From: an uncultured Porphyromonas sp.
Lineage (GTDB): Bacteria > Bacteroidota > Bacteroidia > Bacteroidales > Porphyromonadaceae
DNA: 5,847 bases
NCBI GenBank assembly: GCA_946997275.1
Contig: CAMPUN010000089.1
Span: forward strand, 1 to 5,847
Direction: 5' to 3'
In this document: positions 1 through 5,847 of the stretch, piece by piece
How positions within the stretch are numbered: the stretch's first letter is position 1
Layout of the letters: the number at the start of each line of letters is the position of its first letter
The notes under the pieces: model-generated
What the model was told of the DNA's origin: nothing
The model's input: only the letters and a program-made list of their open reading frames with translations
Database searches by the model: none
Program-made: the position numbers and the translations under genes

Positions 1-100
1 AAACTTCGGAAGAATGAAATGAAACTTCGGAAGAATGAAATCAAAGTTCCGAAGAGTTTTTCCGTTCCTCACTGGAAAATCAAAGACTTCCACGGAGGAA
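1..100. repeat. Dispersed intergenic repeat, left copy (three 21-bp sub-repeats plus tail)
   Basis: Three 21-bp sub-repeats lie head to tail at 1-21, 22-42 and 43-63. The first two begin AAACTTCGGAAGAATGAAAT; the third is altered to AAAGTTCCGAAGAGTTTTTC. A tail TCCGTTCCTCACTGGA follows, then a TCCACGGAG motif at 89-97. Positions 1-76 match 5695-5770 at the other end of the window at 73 of 76 bases in the same orientation. The next 12 bases differ in sequence but not in length before TCCACGGAG returns. CTTCGGAA (25-32) and TTCCGAAG (47-54) form a perfect 8-bp inverted repeat with a 14-base loop. TTCC/GGAA (88-91 and 97-100) form a second small one. The element lies beyond the 3' end of miaA and is cut by the window edge, so its full extent is unknown. 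It encodes no protein that I can support. Confidence 0.85.
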
Positions 101-163
101 TTCATGATTTCCTTCGTAGAGACTAATTCATTTTTATGATGCGGCAGTCTTGCTCTCCCCCTT
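97..163. other. Non-coding stretch downstream of miaA
   Basis: No gene is supported here. Positions 97-112 (GGAATTCATGATTTCC) form an imperfect palindrome pairing at 7 of 8 positions around the centre TCATGA. The C-rich run at 155-161 reads as G-rich on the miaA strand just after its stop. I see no convincing classical terminator hairpin between the miaA stop and the repeat, so the miaA transcript may end within the repeat. That last point is inference. Confidence 0.4.
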
Positions 164-1105
164 TTACAAACTCTTAAGCAGTCGTAGCACTCGGTCTCGC
201 TGATAAGTGACCGGCTGATGCCCATCGATCCAGTGTATCGGTAGGCCACGACGACTCATGCCTCGGAACCAAGTCATCTGCCGCTTGGCAAACTGATGAA
301 TGGCCGTCGCTAGTTGCTCCTCCATCTCGGAGTAGCTAAGCTGCCCTTGCAAATAGAAGGTGATGAAGCGGTATTCCAGACCATACGCAATGAGCGCCTC
401 TGCGGGAACCTGCTGGTCAAGCAGTCGCTCCACCTCTGCGACCATACCCTCCTCCAGTCTGCTCCGCAGTCGCTGGTCTATGCGTCGTATGATTTCTTGG
501 CGGGATAAGCGTAGCCCGATGATGAGCGGAGGCTTTTGTCGCTTCGCCTCACGAAGTGCCTGCTGATAAGCCTGGTAAGCCTCGGGATGCTGAGCGTAGT
601 ACCTCGCTATCTCAATGGCTCGGATACACTTGCGTGCCGAGCTTGGGTCCACGCGATCTATGCGTGGGTAGCGACTGAGGATGGCTCTCAGGTCGTCTAG
701 GCTGAGTAGCTCTAGCTCCTCTCTCAGAGTGGCGTCGGGCGGTACTTGGTGCATGGGTCTCGTCTGCAGGACCTGCTCGACATAGAGCCCTGACCCGCCG
801 ACGAAGATCGGCTTGAGCTGCTGTGCAACCACCTCGTGGTACGCCTCGTCAAAGAGCCGTACGTACTCAAAGAGATTGAACGGTTGCCCTGCTGGGACGA
901 TATCAATAAGGTAATAGGGAATAGTGCCGCGCTCCGTGGTGTAGGAATCTAGATCTTTGCCAGTGCCTATGTCCATACCGACGAAGACCTGCCGGCTATC
1001 GCCACTGAGGATGGCTCCGTGAAGCTCTTCCGCTAGAGCCACACCGAGCGCTGTCTTACCGCAAGCGGTCGGACCTACGACTGTGAGTAACTCGGGGTAG
1101 TACAC
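164..1105 (-). CDS. miaA: tRNA dimethylallyltransferase MiaA
   Basis: This cytoplasmic enzyme transfers a dimethylallyl group from DMAPP to N6 of adenosine 37 in tRNAs that read codons starting with U, the first step to (ms2)i6A. At 313 residues it has the normal family length. Visible motifs are the P-loop GPTACGKT (residues 11-18), the DSRQVF segment (36-41) with MDIGTGK just after (44-50), FVGGSGLYV (101-109) in the active-site region, and the C-terminal KRQMTWFR (274-281). The start is GTG at 1103-1105. The frame is open upstream only as far as a TAG and contains no ATG there, while the next internal ATG (Met44) would remove the P-loop. No Shine-Dalgarno sequence is evident. It lies 54 bp after the IMP dehydrogenase gene with no promoter core between, so it is probably the last gene of that operon. 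The stop is TAA. Confidence 0.96.
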   Translation of the reverse strand: MYYPELLTVVGPTACGKTALGVALAEELHGAILSGDSRQVFVGMDIGTGKDLDSYTTERGTIPYYLIDIVPAGQPFNLFEYVRLFDEAYHEVVAQQLKPIFVGGSGLYVEQVLQTRPMHQVPPDATLREELELLSLDDLRAILSRYPRIDRVDPSSARKCIRAIEIARYYAQHPEAYQAYQQALREAKRQKPPLIIGLRLSRQEIIRRIDQRLRSRLEEGMVAEVERLLDQQVPAEALIAYGLEYRFITFYLQGQLSYSEMEEQLATAIHQFAKRQMTWFRGMSRRGLPIHWIDGHQPVTYQRDRVLRLLKSL

Positions 1106-1159
1106 TAAAGAGGATACTTCGGCGAGGCGGAACTATCTCTCAATCAGAGAGCCTACGCA

Positions 1160-2662
1160 TTAGGTGCGATCCTTGCGAATGACATCGTGTGCGCCTCCCT
1201 CGATGATAGAGGTCGAGGAGACGAGCGTCAGCTTAGCATTCTCTCGGAGAGACTTCAGGTCGACCGTGCCACAGCTACTCATCGTAGCTTTGATCTTGCT
1301 GAGCGTTTGGTCTAGCGTGTCTTTCATCGGTCCAGCATAGGGGACATAACTGTCCACACCTTCCTCAAACTTCATCACCGTCGCTACACCTCCGCCATCA
1401 TAGCGCTGCCAGTTGTGCGCACGGTTGGAGCCTTCGCCCCAATACTCCTTGACAATGTTATTGCCGATGCGAAGCTTCTCCGTGGGTGATTCATCGAAGC
1501 GAGCGAAGTAACGTCCCATCATGAGGAAGTCGGCACCCATAGCCAGAGCCAGCGTCATATGGTAGTCATGTACGATACCGCCATCGCTACAGATAGGTAC
1601 GTAGATGCCCGTCTCACGATAGTAGTCGTCACGCGCCTTGGCAACGTCAATGACTGCAGTGGCCTGACCACGCCCGATACCTTTCTGCTCACGAGTGATA
1701 CAGATCGAACCTCCTCCGATACCGACCTTGATAAAGTCTGCGCCAGCCTCTACGAGATAGCGGAAGCCATCTTGATCGACCACATTGCCAGCGCCGACGA
1801 TGACGCTGTCGCCATACTGCTCACGTATCCAAGCGATGGTCTCCTTCTGCCAGACAGAGAAGCCATCAGACGAGTCGATACAGAGTACATCCGCCCCAGC
1901 CTCTACCAGTGCAGGCACGCGCTCCTTGTAGTCGCGAGTGTTGATACCAGCACCGACCATGAGCGTTTTGTTGTGTGGGTTCTGTAGCTCGAGCGGGTTC
2001 TCCTTGTGGCTATCGTAGTCCTTGCGGAAGACGAAGTAACAGAGACGTCGATCCTCGTCAATGATAGGGAGCGCATTCAGCTTGTGAGACCAAATAATAT
2101 CGTTTGCCTCGCTTAGCGAGATCCCCTTGCATCCTGTCGTAAGGCGCTCGAAGGGAGTCATGAAGTCAGCCACCTTGCGATCCAGCGAGTCGGTCGATAG
2201 GCGGTAGTCTCTACTTGTGACGATACCGCAGAGCACTCCATCAGGGGTGCCATCATCCGTCACTCCGATGGTGGAGTGGCCCGTGCGCTGTGTGATGGCC
2301 AGTACGTCAGCGAGCGTGTCCTTCGGACTGACGTTGGCATCGCTCCGTACGAAGCCCGCCTTAAACTTCTTGACACGAGCGACCATCTCAGCCTCCTCCT
2401 CGATCGGTTGTGACCCGAAGATGAAGGATAGCCCTCCGTTGCGAGCGAGGGCTATAGCCATCGTGTCGTTGCTGACGCTCTGCATGATAGCAGATACGAA
2501 GGGGATATTGAGATTGATGCGCGACTCTTCCTTTGCAGGGCTATACTTAGCCAGCGGAGTGCGTAGAGAGATCTTGTCCACAGTGCACTCGGGCGTTGTC
2601 AGTCCTGGGATGAGTAGGTATTCGCCAAAGGTGTGCGACGTGTCAGGGAAGATGATTGCCAT
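1160..2662 (-). CDS. guaB: IMP dehydrogenase (Tritrichomonas-like subtype, with CBS domains)
   Basis: The enzyme oxidises IMP to XMP with NAD+, the committed step to GMP. It has 500 residues: a split TIM barrel with a CBS pair at about residues 100-215. Active-site landmarks are [10 protein letters not shown] (314-323) with catalytic Cys321, IDSSDG (262-267) in the NAD region, CSDGGI (358-363) for the IMP phosphate, and the flap [13 protein letters not shown] with the Arg420-Tyr421 pair. That Arg-Tyr pair marks IMP dehydrogenase rather than GMP reductase. Unlike standard bacterial GuaB, the catalytic loop reads CIT, not CTT, and continues [10 protein letters not shown] with Gly332 where others have Pro. 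The flap has YWGEGS instead of YRGMGS. As I recall it, the Tritrichomonas foetus enzyme shares these features. The ATG start gives the expected N-terminus. The gene lies 64 bp after the DUF4293 gene without a visible promoter. Confidence 0.95.
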   Translation of the reverse strand: MAIIFPDTSHTFGEYLLIPGLTTPECTVDKISLRTPLAKYSPAKEESRINLNIPFVSAIMQSVSNDTMAIALARNGGLSFIFGSQPIEEEAEMVARVKKFKAGFVRSDANVSPKDTLADVLAITQRTGHSTIGVTDDGTPDGVLCGIVTSRDYRLSTDSLDRKVADFMTPFERLTTGCKGISLSEANDIIWSHKLNALPIIDEDRRLCYFVFRKDYDSHKENPLELQNPHNKTLMVGAGINTRDYKERVPALVEAGADVLCIDSSDGFSVWQKETIAWIREQYGDSVIVGAGNVVDQDGFRYLVEAGADFIKVGIGGGSICITREQKGIGRGQATAVIDVAKARDDYYRETGIYVPICSDGGIVHDYHMTLALAMGADFLMMGRYFARFDESPTEKLRIGNNIVKEYWGEGSNRAHNWQRYDGGGVATVMKFEEGVDSYVPYAGPMKDTLDQTLSKIKATMSSCGTVDLKSLRENAKLTLVSSTSIIEGGAHDVIRKDRT

Positions 2663-2726
2663 AGGAAAGCGAATGAATAGTGGTGGGTGAATGGGGAAAT
2701 GCTCTTAGCGTCTGCGGGAGTCTGTC

Positions 2727-3188
2727 CTAGCGTAGCCTATTGGAGGCACGTACGAGGATGTCGTCCTTGATGATGTTGCGCATAGCCATATACTGGCACA
2801 GAAGATTGATGATCGGTAGTACGATCCAAACTCGCATCTTCGTAGTCGCCTGCAGGAGATCGGCCTGTTGCCAGAGCATATAGGCAAAGGCTACGATAGC
2901 TGCCACCATCAGGAGGAGCCCGATGATCGTCAGACGGATCTGTAGCTTGCGCCGCTTGTAGAGGAAGATGGTGGCAAAGGAGAGGATCGTCACCAGAGAG
3001 GTGAGTACGAAGGTAACTAAGTTAAAGTACTTAATACTCGTCCAGCCATTGACGATGAGTCCCGTAAAGTTTGCTGCGTAAATTACCTCCTGACCAGAAG
3101 GATTCACAGAGAAGAGCGTGAAGAGTAGCAGTAGGGTTGCTGTCACCCCACTGAGGAATAGGTATAGAGTCTGTATGCGTTGCCACAT
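2727..3188 (-). CDS. DUF4293 family four-helix membrane protein
   Basis: This 153-residue protein is probably in the inner membrane, and its function is unknown. Four hydrophobic segments are visible at about residues 8-28, 54-77, 85-106 and 118-136. A basic stretch (YKRRK, 77-81) lies between the second and third and probably faces the cytoplasm. The start MWQRIQTLYL and the charged tail RNIIKDDILVRASNRLR (137-153) after the last helix are what I recognise as the signature of the Bacteroidetes family DUF4293. The family call is from memory of the pattern, not a search. It follows the omega subunit gene by 32 bp and precedes the IMP dehydrogenase gene by 64 bp, so it is probably cotranscribed with both. 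No catalytic motif is visible. The ATG start leads directly into the family's N-terminal motif. Confidence 0.85.
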   Translation of the reverse strand: MWQRIQTLYLFLSGVTATLLLLFTLFSVNPSGQEVIYAANFTGLIVNGWTSIKYFNLVTFVLTSLVTILSFATIFLYKRRKLQIRLTIIGLLLMVAAIVAFAYMLWQQADLLQATTKMRVWIVLPIINLLCQYMAMRNIIKDDILVRASNRLR

Positions 3189-3220
3189 AGTAAGCGTACG
3201 ATTGTGTGGGTTTGCGCTAC

Positions 3221-3559
3221 TTAGTCTTGCGACTCTTCATTAGGGAGACGGAAGTAGACCTCGCCATTGAGAAACTCGGTGGTAGCTACAAGCGTTGGCT
3301 TGGGAAGCTGCTCGTAGTACTTAGAGATTTCGATCTGCTCGCTATTTTCTGTAGGCGTCTCGTCGAGAGCGTCCTGATAGTTGGTCACCTCTTGTATCTT
3401 CTCCCGTATCTCGTCGCGCATCTCTACCGATATTTGGTTAGCGCGCTTGGAGATGATACGTACGGTCTCGTAGATATTGCCTGTCTGCTCCCAGAGCTCA
3501 GGGAGTGAACGTGTGATAGTGGACTGTGGTACAGGCTGCTTCTTATTGTTTGTTGTCAT
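3221..3559 (-). CDS. rpoZ: DNA-directed RNA polymerase omega subunit, Bacteroidetes type
   Basis: This 112-residue acidic protein is the likely omega subunit, which helps assemble and stabilise RNA polymerase through the beta-prime subunit (RpoZ/Rpb6 family). The recognisable core is NIYETVRIISKRANQISVEM (residues 28-47), equivalent to the omega motif in which an Arg-Ala pair precedes a Gln. A charged helix rich in Glu and Lys follows, and the C-terminal half (about 66-112) is specific to Bacteroidetes-type proteins. It diverges from proteobacterial RpoZ, so the call rests on the core motif and on its place directly after bamD, which I know as a common Bacteroidetes arrangement. The gap to bamD is 58 bp and to the DUF4293 gene 32 bp, with no promoter core in either. 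The ATG start has no Shine-Dalgarno sequence. Confidence 0.85.
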   Translation of the reverse strand: MTTNNKKQPVPQSTITRSLPELWEQTGNIYETVRIISKRANQISVEMRDEIREKIQEVTNYQDALDETPTENSEQIEISKYYEQLPKPTLVATTEFLNGEVYFRLPNEESQD

Positions 3560-3617
3560 AATGCGAAGTTGGGGGTCTTAGTATGAGATGATTTTAGGGC
3601 GAGCGTCTTTAGATTGT

Positions 3618-4433
3618 CTAGCTCACGATCATACGCTGAGCACGATCACGTAGAGCCTTAGCCCGCTTGAGGTGCTTCCCATCGGGGAAAGCGTTTTCGT
3701 AGTTGTAGTATGCGTCGATGACCTCGCGTAGTCGTCCTTGCTTCTTGCTCTCCACACTGTTGATCGCTTGCTGGTAGGACGCCTCCACGATGATAAAGAG
3801 TAGATCCTCACGATGCTTCGTGTAGGGATAAGCCTTGAGCGCATTGCGAGCCGTGATGATGGCAGAGATATAGTTGTTACCTATATAGGTGCCGAGGTTG
3901 TAGTATAGGTCAGCTGTGATCAGTTCCTTCTTAGCTAGGTTGTCCTGAAGGTCAAAGAGCATCTGCTCTACCTCCTTGCGGTGCTCACTCTGAGGATAAG
4001 CCTCTAGGAAGCCTTGTAGCTCCTTGAGCGCGCTGTAGGTGATAGACTGGTCCAGACGTGGGTCGGGAGCTATGCGGTAGAGTGCTAGCCCAGTCTTGTA
4101 GCGAGCCTCTGCGGCCCGTGCGTCCTGAGGATACTTGCTGTATAGTCTACGAAAGTACTCAGCGGCACTAGACTCTTGCTTGTTCTGTAGGAGCGCGTCG
4201 GCCATGATGTAGAGCGCCTGAGCACCCTCCTGCGTACCCTCGTAGTGAGGTAGGACGTCGACCATTAGCTCTGCCACACGGCTATACTTTCCCTCGTTGT
4301 AGTACTTCTTGGCATAGGAGTAGCGGAGCGTGGGGTCCTTGGATTTCTGTATACGCATATACTCAGCGCAGCTACTAGTGCATAGGAGCCAGCAGCTGAG
4401 TACCAAGATGCGGAGGAGCGTTTGTCTAGTCAT
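3618..4433 (-). CDS. bamD: Outer membrane assembly lipoprotein BamD
   Basis: This is the TPR lipoprotein of the BAM complex, which works with BamA to insert beta-barrel proteins into the outer membrane and is anchored on its periplasmic face. The 271-residue product begins with a lipoprotein signal peptide: Arg3 and Arg8, a hydrophobic core at about 6-18, and a lipobox TSSC with Cys22 as the probable lipidated residue. TPR-like helical pairs cover about residues 37-252, with the typical pattern of an aromatic-rich helix followed by a YP turn (YPQD at 101-104, YPQS at 126-129, YPYT at 192-195). The tail is basic. The ATG start places the signal peptide correctly and lies only 22 bp from a Bacteroidetes promoter core, so the leader is very short. 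It appears to head the five-gene operon. The stop is TAG. Confidence 0.93.
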   Translation of the reverse strand: MTRQTLLRILVLSCWLLCTSSCAEYMRIQKSKDPTLRYSYAKKYYNEGKYSRVAELMVDVLPHYEGTQEGAQALYIMADALLQNKQESSAAEYFRRLYSKYPQDARAAEARYKTGLALYRIAPDPRLDQSITYSALKELQGFLEAYPQSEHRKEVEQMLFDLQDNLAKKELITADLYYNLGTYIGNNYISAIITARNALKAYPYTKHREDLLFIIVEASYQQAINSVESKKQGRLREVIDAYYNYENAFPDGKHLKRAKALRDRAQRMIVS

Positions 4434-4455
4434 ACTAAATACCTACAGTTGCACG

Positions 4456-4463
4456 CAAAGGTA
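4456..4463 (-). promoter_or_regulatory. Bacteroidetes -7 promoter element for bamD operon
   Basis: The minus strand reads TACCTTTG, an exact match to the Bacteroidetes -7 consensus TAnnTTTG. It lies 22 bp before the bamD ATG and downstream of the prs terminator, which is the expected place. It shares the longer string CGTACCTTTG with the prs promoter. A T-rich tract lies just upstream on the minus strand, but I see no clear TTTG-type -33 element at the usual 19-21 bp spacing. Confidence 0.75.
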
Positions 4464-4516
4464 CGAAAAAAGAGATTAGAACGAGACCGTTTGTCCTGCC
4501 CGACATAGAAAATGTG

Positions 4517-4560
4517 AAGATACCCTAGCCCGCTCGTCAGTGAGTAGGCTAGGGTATCTT
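4517..4560 (-). terminator. Hairpin terminator of prs
   Basis: A perfect 14-bp inverted repeat is formed by AAGATACCCTAGCC (4517-4530) and GGCTAGGGTATCTT (4547-4560). The 16-base loop can extend the stem by five further pairs, two of them G-T wobbles, past one C/A mismatch, leaving a four-base cap. It starts 18 bp after the prs stop. On the prs strand the stem ends in TCTT and continues CACATTTTC, which is U-rich but not a long U tract. The position between the prs stop and the bamD promoter supports a terminator. The symmetric A/T ends could let it act on both strands. Confidence 0.85.
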
Positions 4561-4578
4561 GTTATAGATAGAGTGCGT

Positions 4579-5517
4579 CTAGAAGGTGTAGAGCGAGCTA
4601 ATCGACTCGTGGCTACAGACTCGGCGGATAGACTCGGCAAAGAGCTCGGCGACGCTGATGATGCGTACCTTCTCGCTCTTCTTAGAGTAAGGTATTGAGT
4701 CGGTGAAGATCATCTCCGTCAGACCAGACTGGTCGATGCGCTTCGTAGCGGGGTCGCTCATGACGGCATGTGTCGCAAAGGCTCTGACAGACTTCGCGCC
4801 GTGTTCCAGCATCAGGTCAGCAGCCTTGGTCATCGTGCCAGCGGTGTCGACGATGTCGTCCACGAGGATTACATCCTTGCCAGTGACGTCTCCGATGATG
4901 GTCATCTCAGCCACCTCGTTTGCCTTAGCACGACGCTTGTGGCAGATCACCATAGGTACCCCAAAGTGGCGAGCATAGCTATTCGCACGCTTCGTACCAC
5001 CCACGTCAGGGGTAGCGATGCAGAGGTTCTCCACGGGTATGTTGTGCTCGATATACTCAGTGAAGACAGTAGAGCCGTATAGGTGGTCTACCGGTACGTT
5101 GAAGAAGCCTTGTATCTGATCAGCATGCAGATCCATCGTGATCAAGCGCGTGATGCCAGCTACGGAGAGGAGGTCTGCGATAAGCTTAGCACCGATAGAG
5201 ACACGGGGCTTGTCCTTGCGGTCCTGTCTAGCCCATCCGAAGTAGGGTATGACGGCTGTGATGTAGTGAGCCGAAGCACGCTTGGCCGCATCGATCATGA
5301 GTAGGAGCTCCATGATGTTGTCGGCATTAGGGTAGGTCGACTGTACGAGGAAGATATCCTTGCCACGGATGCTCTCTTCGTAGAATACGGCAAATTCACC
5401 ATCGGCAAAGTGCTCTGTACGCATCTTGCCCAGGGGGCAGCCCAGTGAGTCGCAGATCTTCTCGGCGAGATTTTGAGAGGCTGAGCCAGCAAATACTAGG
5501 TAGGGTAGTTCGTTCAT
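4579..5517 (-). CDS. prs: Ribose-phosphate pyrophosphokinase (PRPP synthetase)
   Basis: The enzyme makes PRPP from ribose 5-phosphate and ATP, supplying purine, pyrimidine, NAD, histidine and tryptophan synthesis in the cytoplasm. At 312 residues it has the normal class I length. Motifs seen in order are FADGE (37-41), the flexible loop YFGWARQDRK (92-101), the MDLHADQIQGFF signature (128-139) with the metal/ATP-site histidine at 131, PDVGG (170-174), the HKRR segment (193-196), and the PRPP-binding loop VILVDDIVDTAGT (216-228). No key residue is missing. The start ATG is followed directly by the first beta strand, as is normal. The gene appears to be a single transcription unit, with a promoter core 31 bp upstream of the ATG and a strong hairpin 18 bp after the TAG stop. 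Regulation beyond this cannot be seen. Confidence 0.97.
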   Translation of the reverse strand: MNELPYLVFAGSASQNLAEKICDSLGCPLGKMRTEHFADGEFAVFYEESIRGKDIFLVQSTYPNADNIMELLLMIDAAKRASAHYITAVIPYFGWARQDRKDKPRVSIGAKLIADLLSVAGITRLITMDLHADQIQGFFNVPVDHLYGSTVFTEYIEHNIPVENLCIATPDVGGTKRANSYARHFGVPMVICHKRRAKANEVAEMTIIGDVTGKDVILVDDIVDTAGTMTKAADLMLEHGAKSVRAFATHAVMSDPATKRIDQSGLTEMIFTDSIPYSKKSEKVRIISVAELFAESIRRVCSHESISSLYTF

Positions 5518-5674
5518 TGTGTTATCAGTATAGAGACAATCAGTGGCACAAAGGTACGACTTTAATAATAAACGGGGGTTACAACGATTCTTTGGTTCAG
5601 AGGCTACTCGTTAGCACCGATGATTTTGATTCCTCGGGAGGAAATCGGAAAGCGCCACGGAGCAAACGAAAATT
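5518..5674. other. Non-coding upstream region of prs
   Basis: Together with the repeat to its right, this makes a 330-base stretch without a supported gene. It holds the prs leader and promoter (5518-5556), an A/T-rich tract on the upstream side (5560-5572), and a perfect 6-bp inverted repeat TTCCTC/GAGGAA with a two-base loop (5630-5643). A degenerate GCCACGGAGC at 5653-5662 resembles the CTCCACGGAG motif of the neighbouring repeat. This suggests the repeat family decays leftwards towards prs. Plus-strand reading frames here run into the repeat and are not convincing genes. Confidence 0.6.
5549..5556 (-). promoter_or_regulatory. Bacteroidetes -7 promoter element for prs
   Basis: The minus strand reads TACCTTTG, an exact match to TAnnTTTG, 31 bp before the prs ATG. 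The surrounding string CGTACCTTTG is identical to that before bamD. An A/T-rich stretch (TTTATTATTAAAG on the minus strand) lies directly upstream. No clear -33 TTTG lies at 19-21 bp; the nearest candidate, TTG, would give a spacer of 25 bp, which is long. Confidence 0.75.
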
Positions 5675-5847
5675 CTCCACGGAGGGCCGATATAAAAGTT
5701 CGGAAGAATGAAATGAAACTTCGGAAGAAAGAAATCAAAGTTCCGAAGAATTTTTCCGTTCCTCACTGGAGGTCCCAAAATCTCCACGGAGAGCCGATAT
5801 AAAAGTTCGGAAGAATGAAATGAAACTTCGGAAGAAAGAAATCAAAG
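5675..5847. repeat. 107-bp tandem repeat with nested 21-bp sub-repeats, right copies
   Basis: A 107-bp unit starts with CTCCACGGAG at 5675 and starts again at 5782. The second copy runs off the window, and 65 of the 66 comparable bases are identical (5685 G versus 5792 A). Within the unit are three 21-bp sub-repeats at 5695, 5716 and 5737, repeated at 5802, 5823 and 5844. CTTCGGAA (5719-5726) and TTCCGAAG (5741-5748) form a perfect inverted repeat with a 14-base loop, followed by AATTTTT on the plus strand. Smaller inverted repeats are CTCC/GGAG (5675-5684 and 5782-5791) and CCTC/GAGG (5761-5772). The unit is the same family and orientation as the copy at the left window edge. It lies upstream of prs, and its copy number beyond the window is unknown. 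Confidence 0.88.

Noticed and set aside
1137..1151. CTCTC-AATCA-GAGAG hairpin between IMP dehydrogenase and miaA as a terminator
   Set aside because: The stem is only 5 bp with no T-run on the transcribed strand; too weak to call.
1559..1987. 142-codon plus-strand reading frame antisense to the IMP dehydrogenase gene
   Set aside because: It has no recognisable domain or promoter core and overlaps catalytic-core codons of the real gene; I treat it as a shadow.
1160..2662. GMP reductase instead of IMP dehydrogenase
   Set aside because: Some GMP reductases carry CBS domains, but the flap here keeps the Arg-Tyr pair (420-421) used by IMP dehydrogenase for hydrolysis.
2217..2690. 157-codon plus-strand reading frame antisense to the IMP dehydrogenase gene
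   Set aside because: It lies wholly opposite a strongly recognised gene, has no family features and low-complexity Ser/Ala/Thr-rich composition, and is explained by the codon pattern of the real gene.
5620..5802. 60-codon plus-strand frame with a Lys-rich heptad-like repeat
   Set aside because: The apparent protein repeat only reflects the 21-bp DNA repeat being a multiple of three. The 107-bp period breaks frame, and the frame ends in the next unit.
5675..5847. CRISPR array
   Set aside because: The units are directly tandem with no unique spacers, the repeated unit is 107 bp, and no cas gene is seen.

Overview
This window looks like ordinary chromosome from a Bacteroidales bacterium, most likely Porphyromonas or a close relative. 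The evidence is a Bacteroidetes-type promoter core (TACCTTTG, matching TAnnTTTG) before two transcription units, the Bacteroidetes-restricted DUF4293 membrane protein, the Bacteroidetes-type RNA polymerase omega protein next to bamD, the lack of obvious Shine-Dalgarno sequences, and roughly balanced base composition. The genus is an inference; no rRNA or other decisive marker is present.

All six genes lie on the minus strand, so the window reads from right to left. At the right edge (5518-5847) is a non-coding stretch with a 107-bp tandem repeat built from 21-bp sub-repeats, then the prs promoter. prs (5517-4579, PRPP synthetase) follows and ends in a strong hairpin terminator (4517-4560). 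Immediately beyond is a second promoter (4456-4463). It probably drives a five-gene series with gaps of 32-64 bp and no internal promoter or terminator that I can see: bamD (outer-membrane assembly lipoprotein), rpoZ-like omega subunit, a DUF4293 four-helix membrane protein, an IMP dehydrogenase, and miaA (tRNA dimethylallyltransferase, GTG start). At the left edge (1-163) is a second, direct copy of the same repeat family beyond the 3' end of miaA.

The genes are housekeeping. prs and the IMP dehydrogenase act in nucleotide synthesis (PRPP supply and the committed step to GMP). bamD serves envelope biogenesis, rpoZ serves transcription, and miaA serves tRNA modification. The order probably reflects a shared growth-linked operon rather than one pathway.

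I found no defence system, mobile-element protein, CRISPR array, RNA gene or new multi-gene system. The two points most worth a second look are the IMP dehydrogenase, whose active-site and flap motifs look like those of the protozoan Tritrichomonas foetus rather than standard bacterial GuaB, and the nested repeat family with an invariant hairpin at both window edges.
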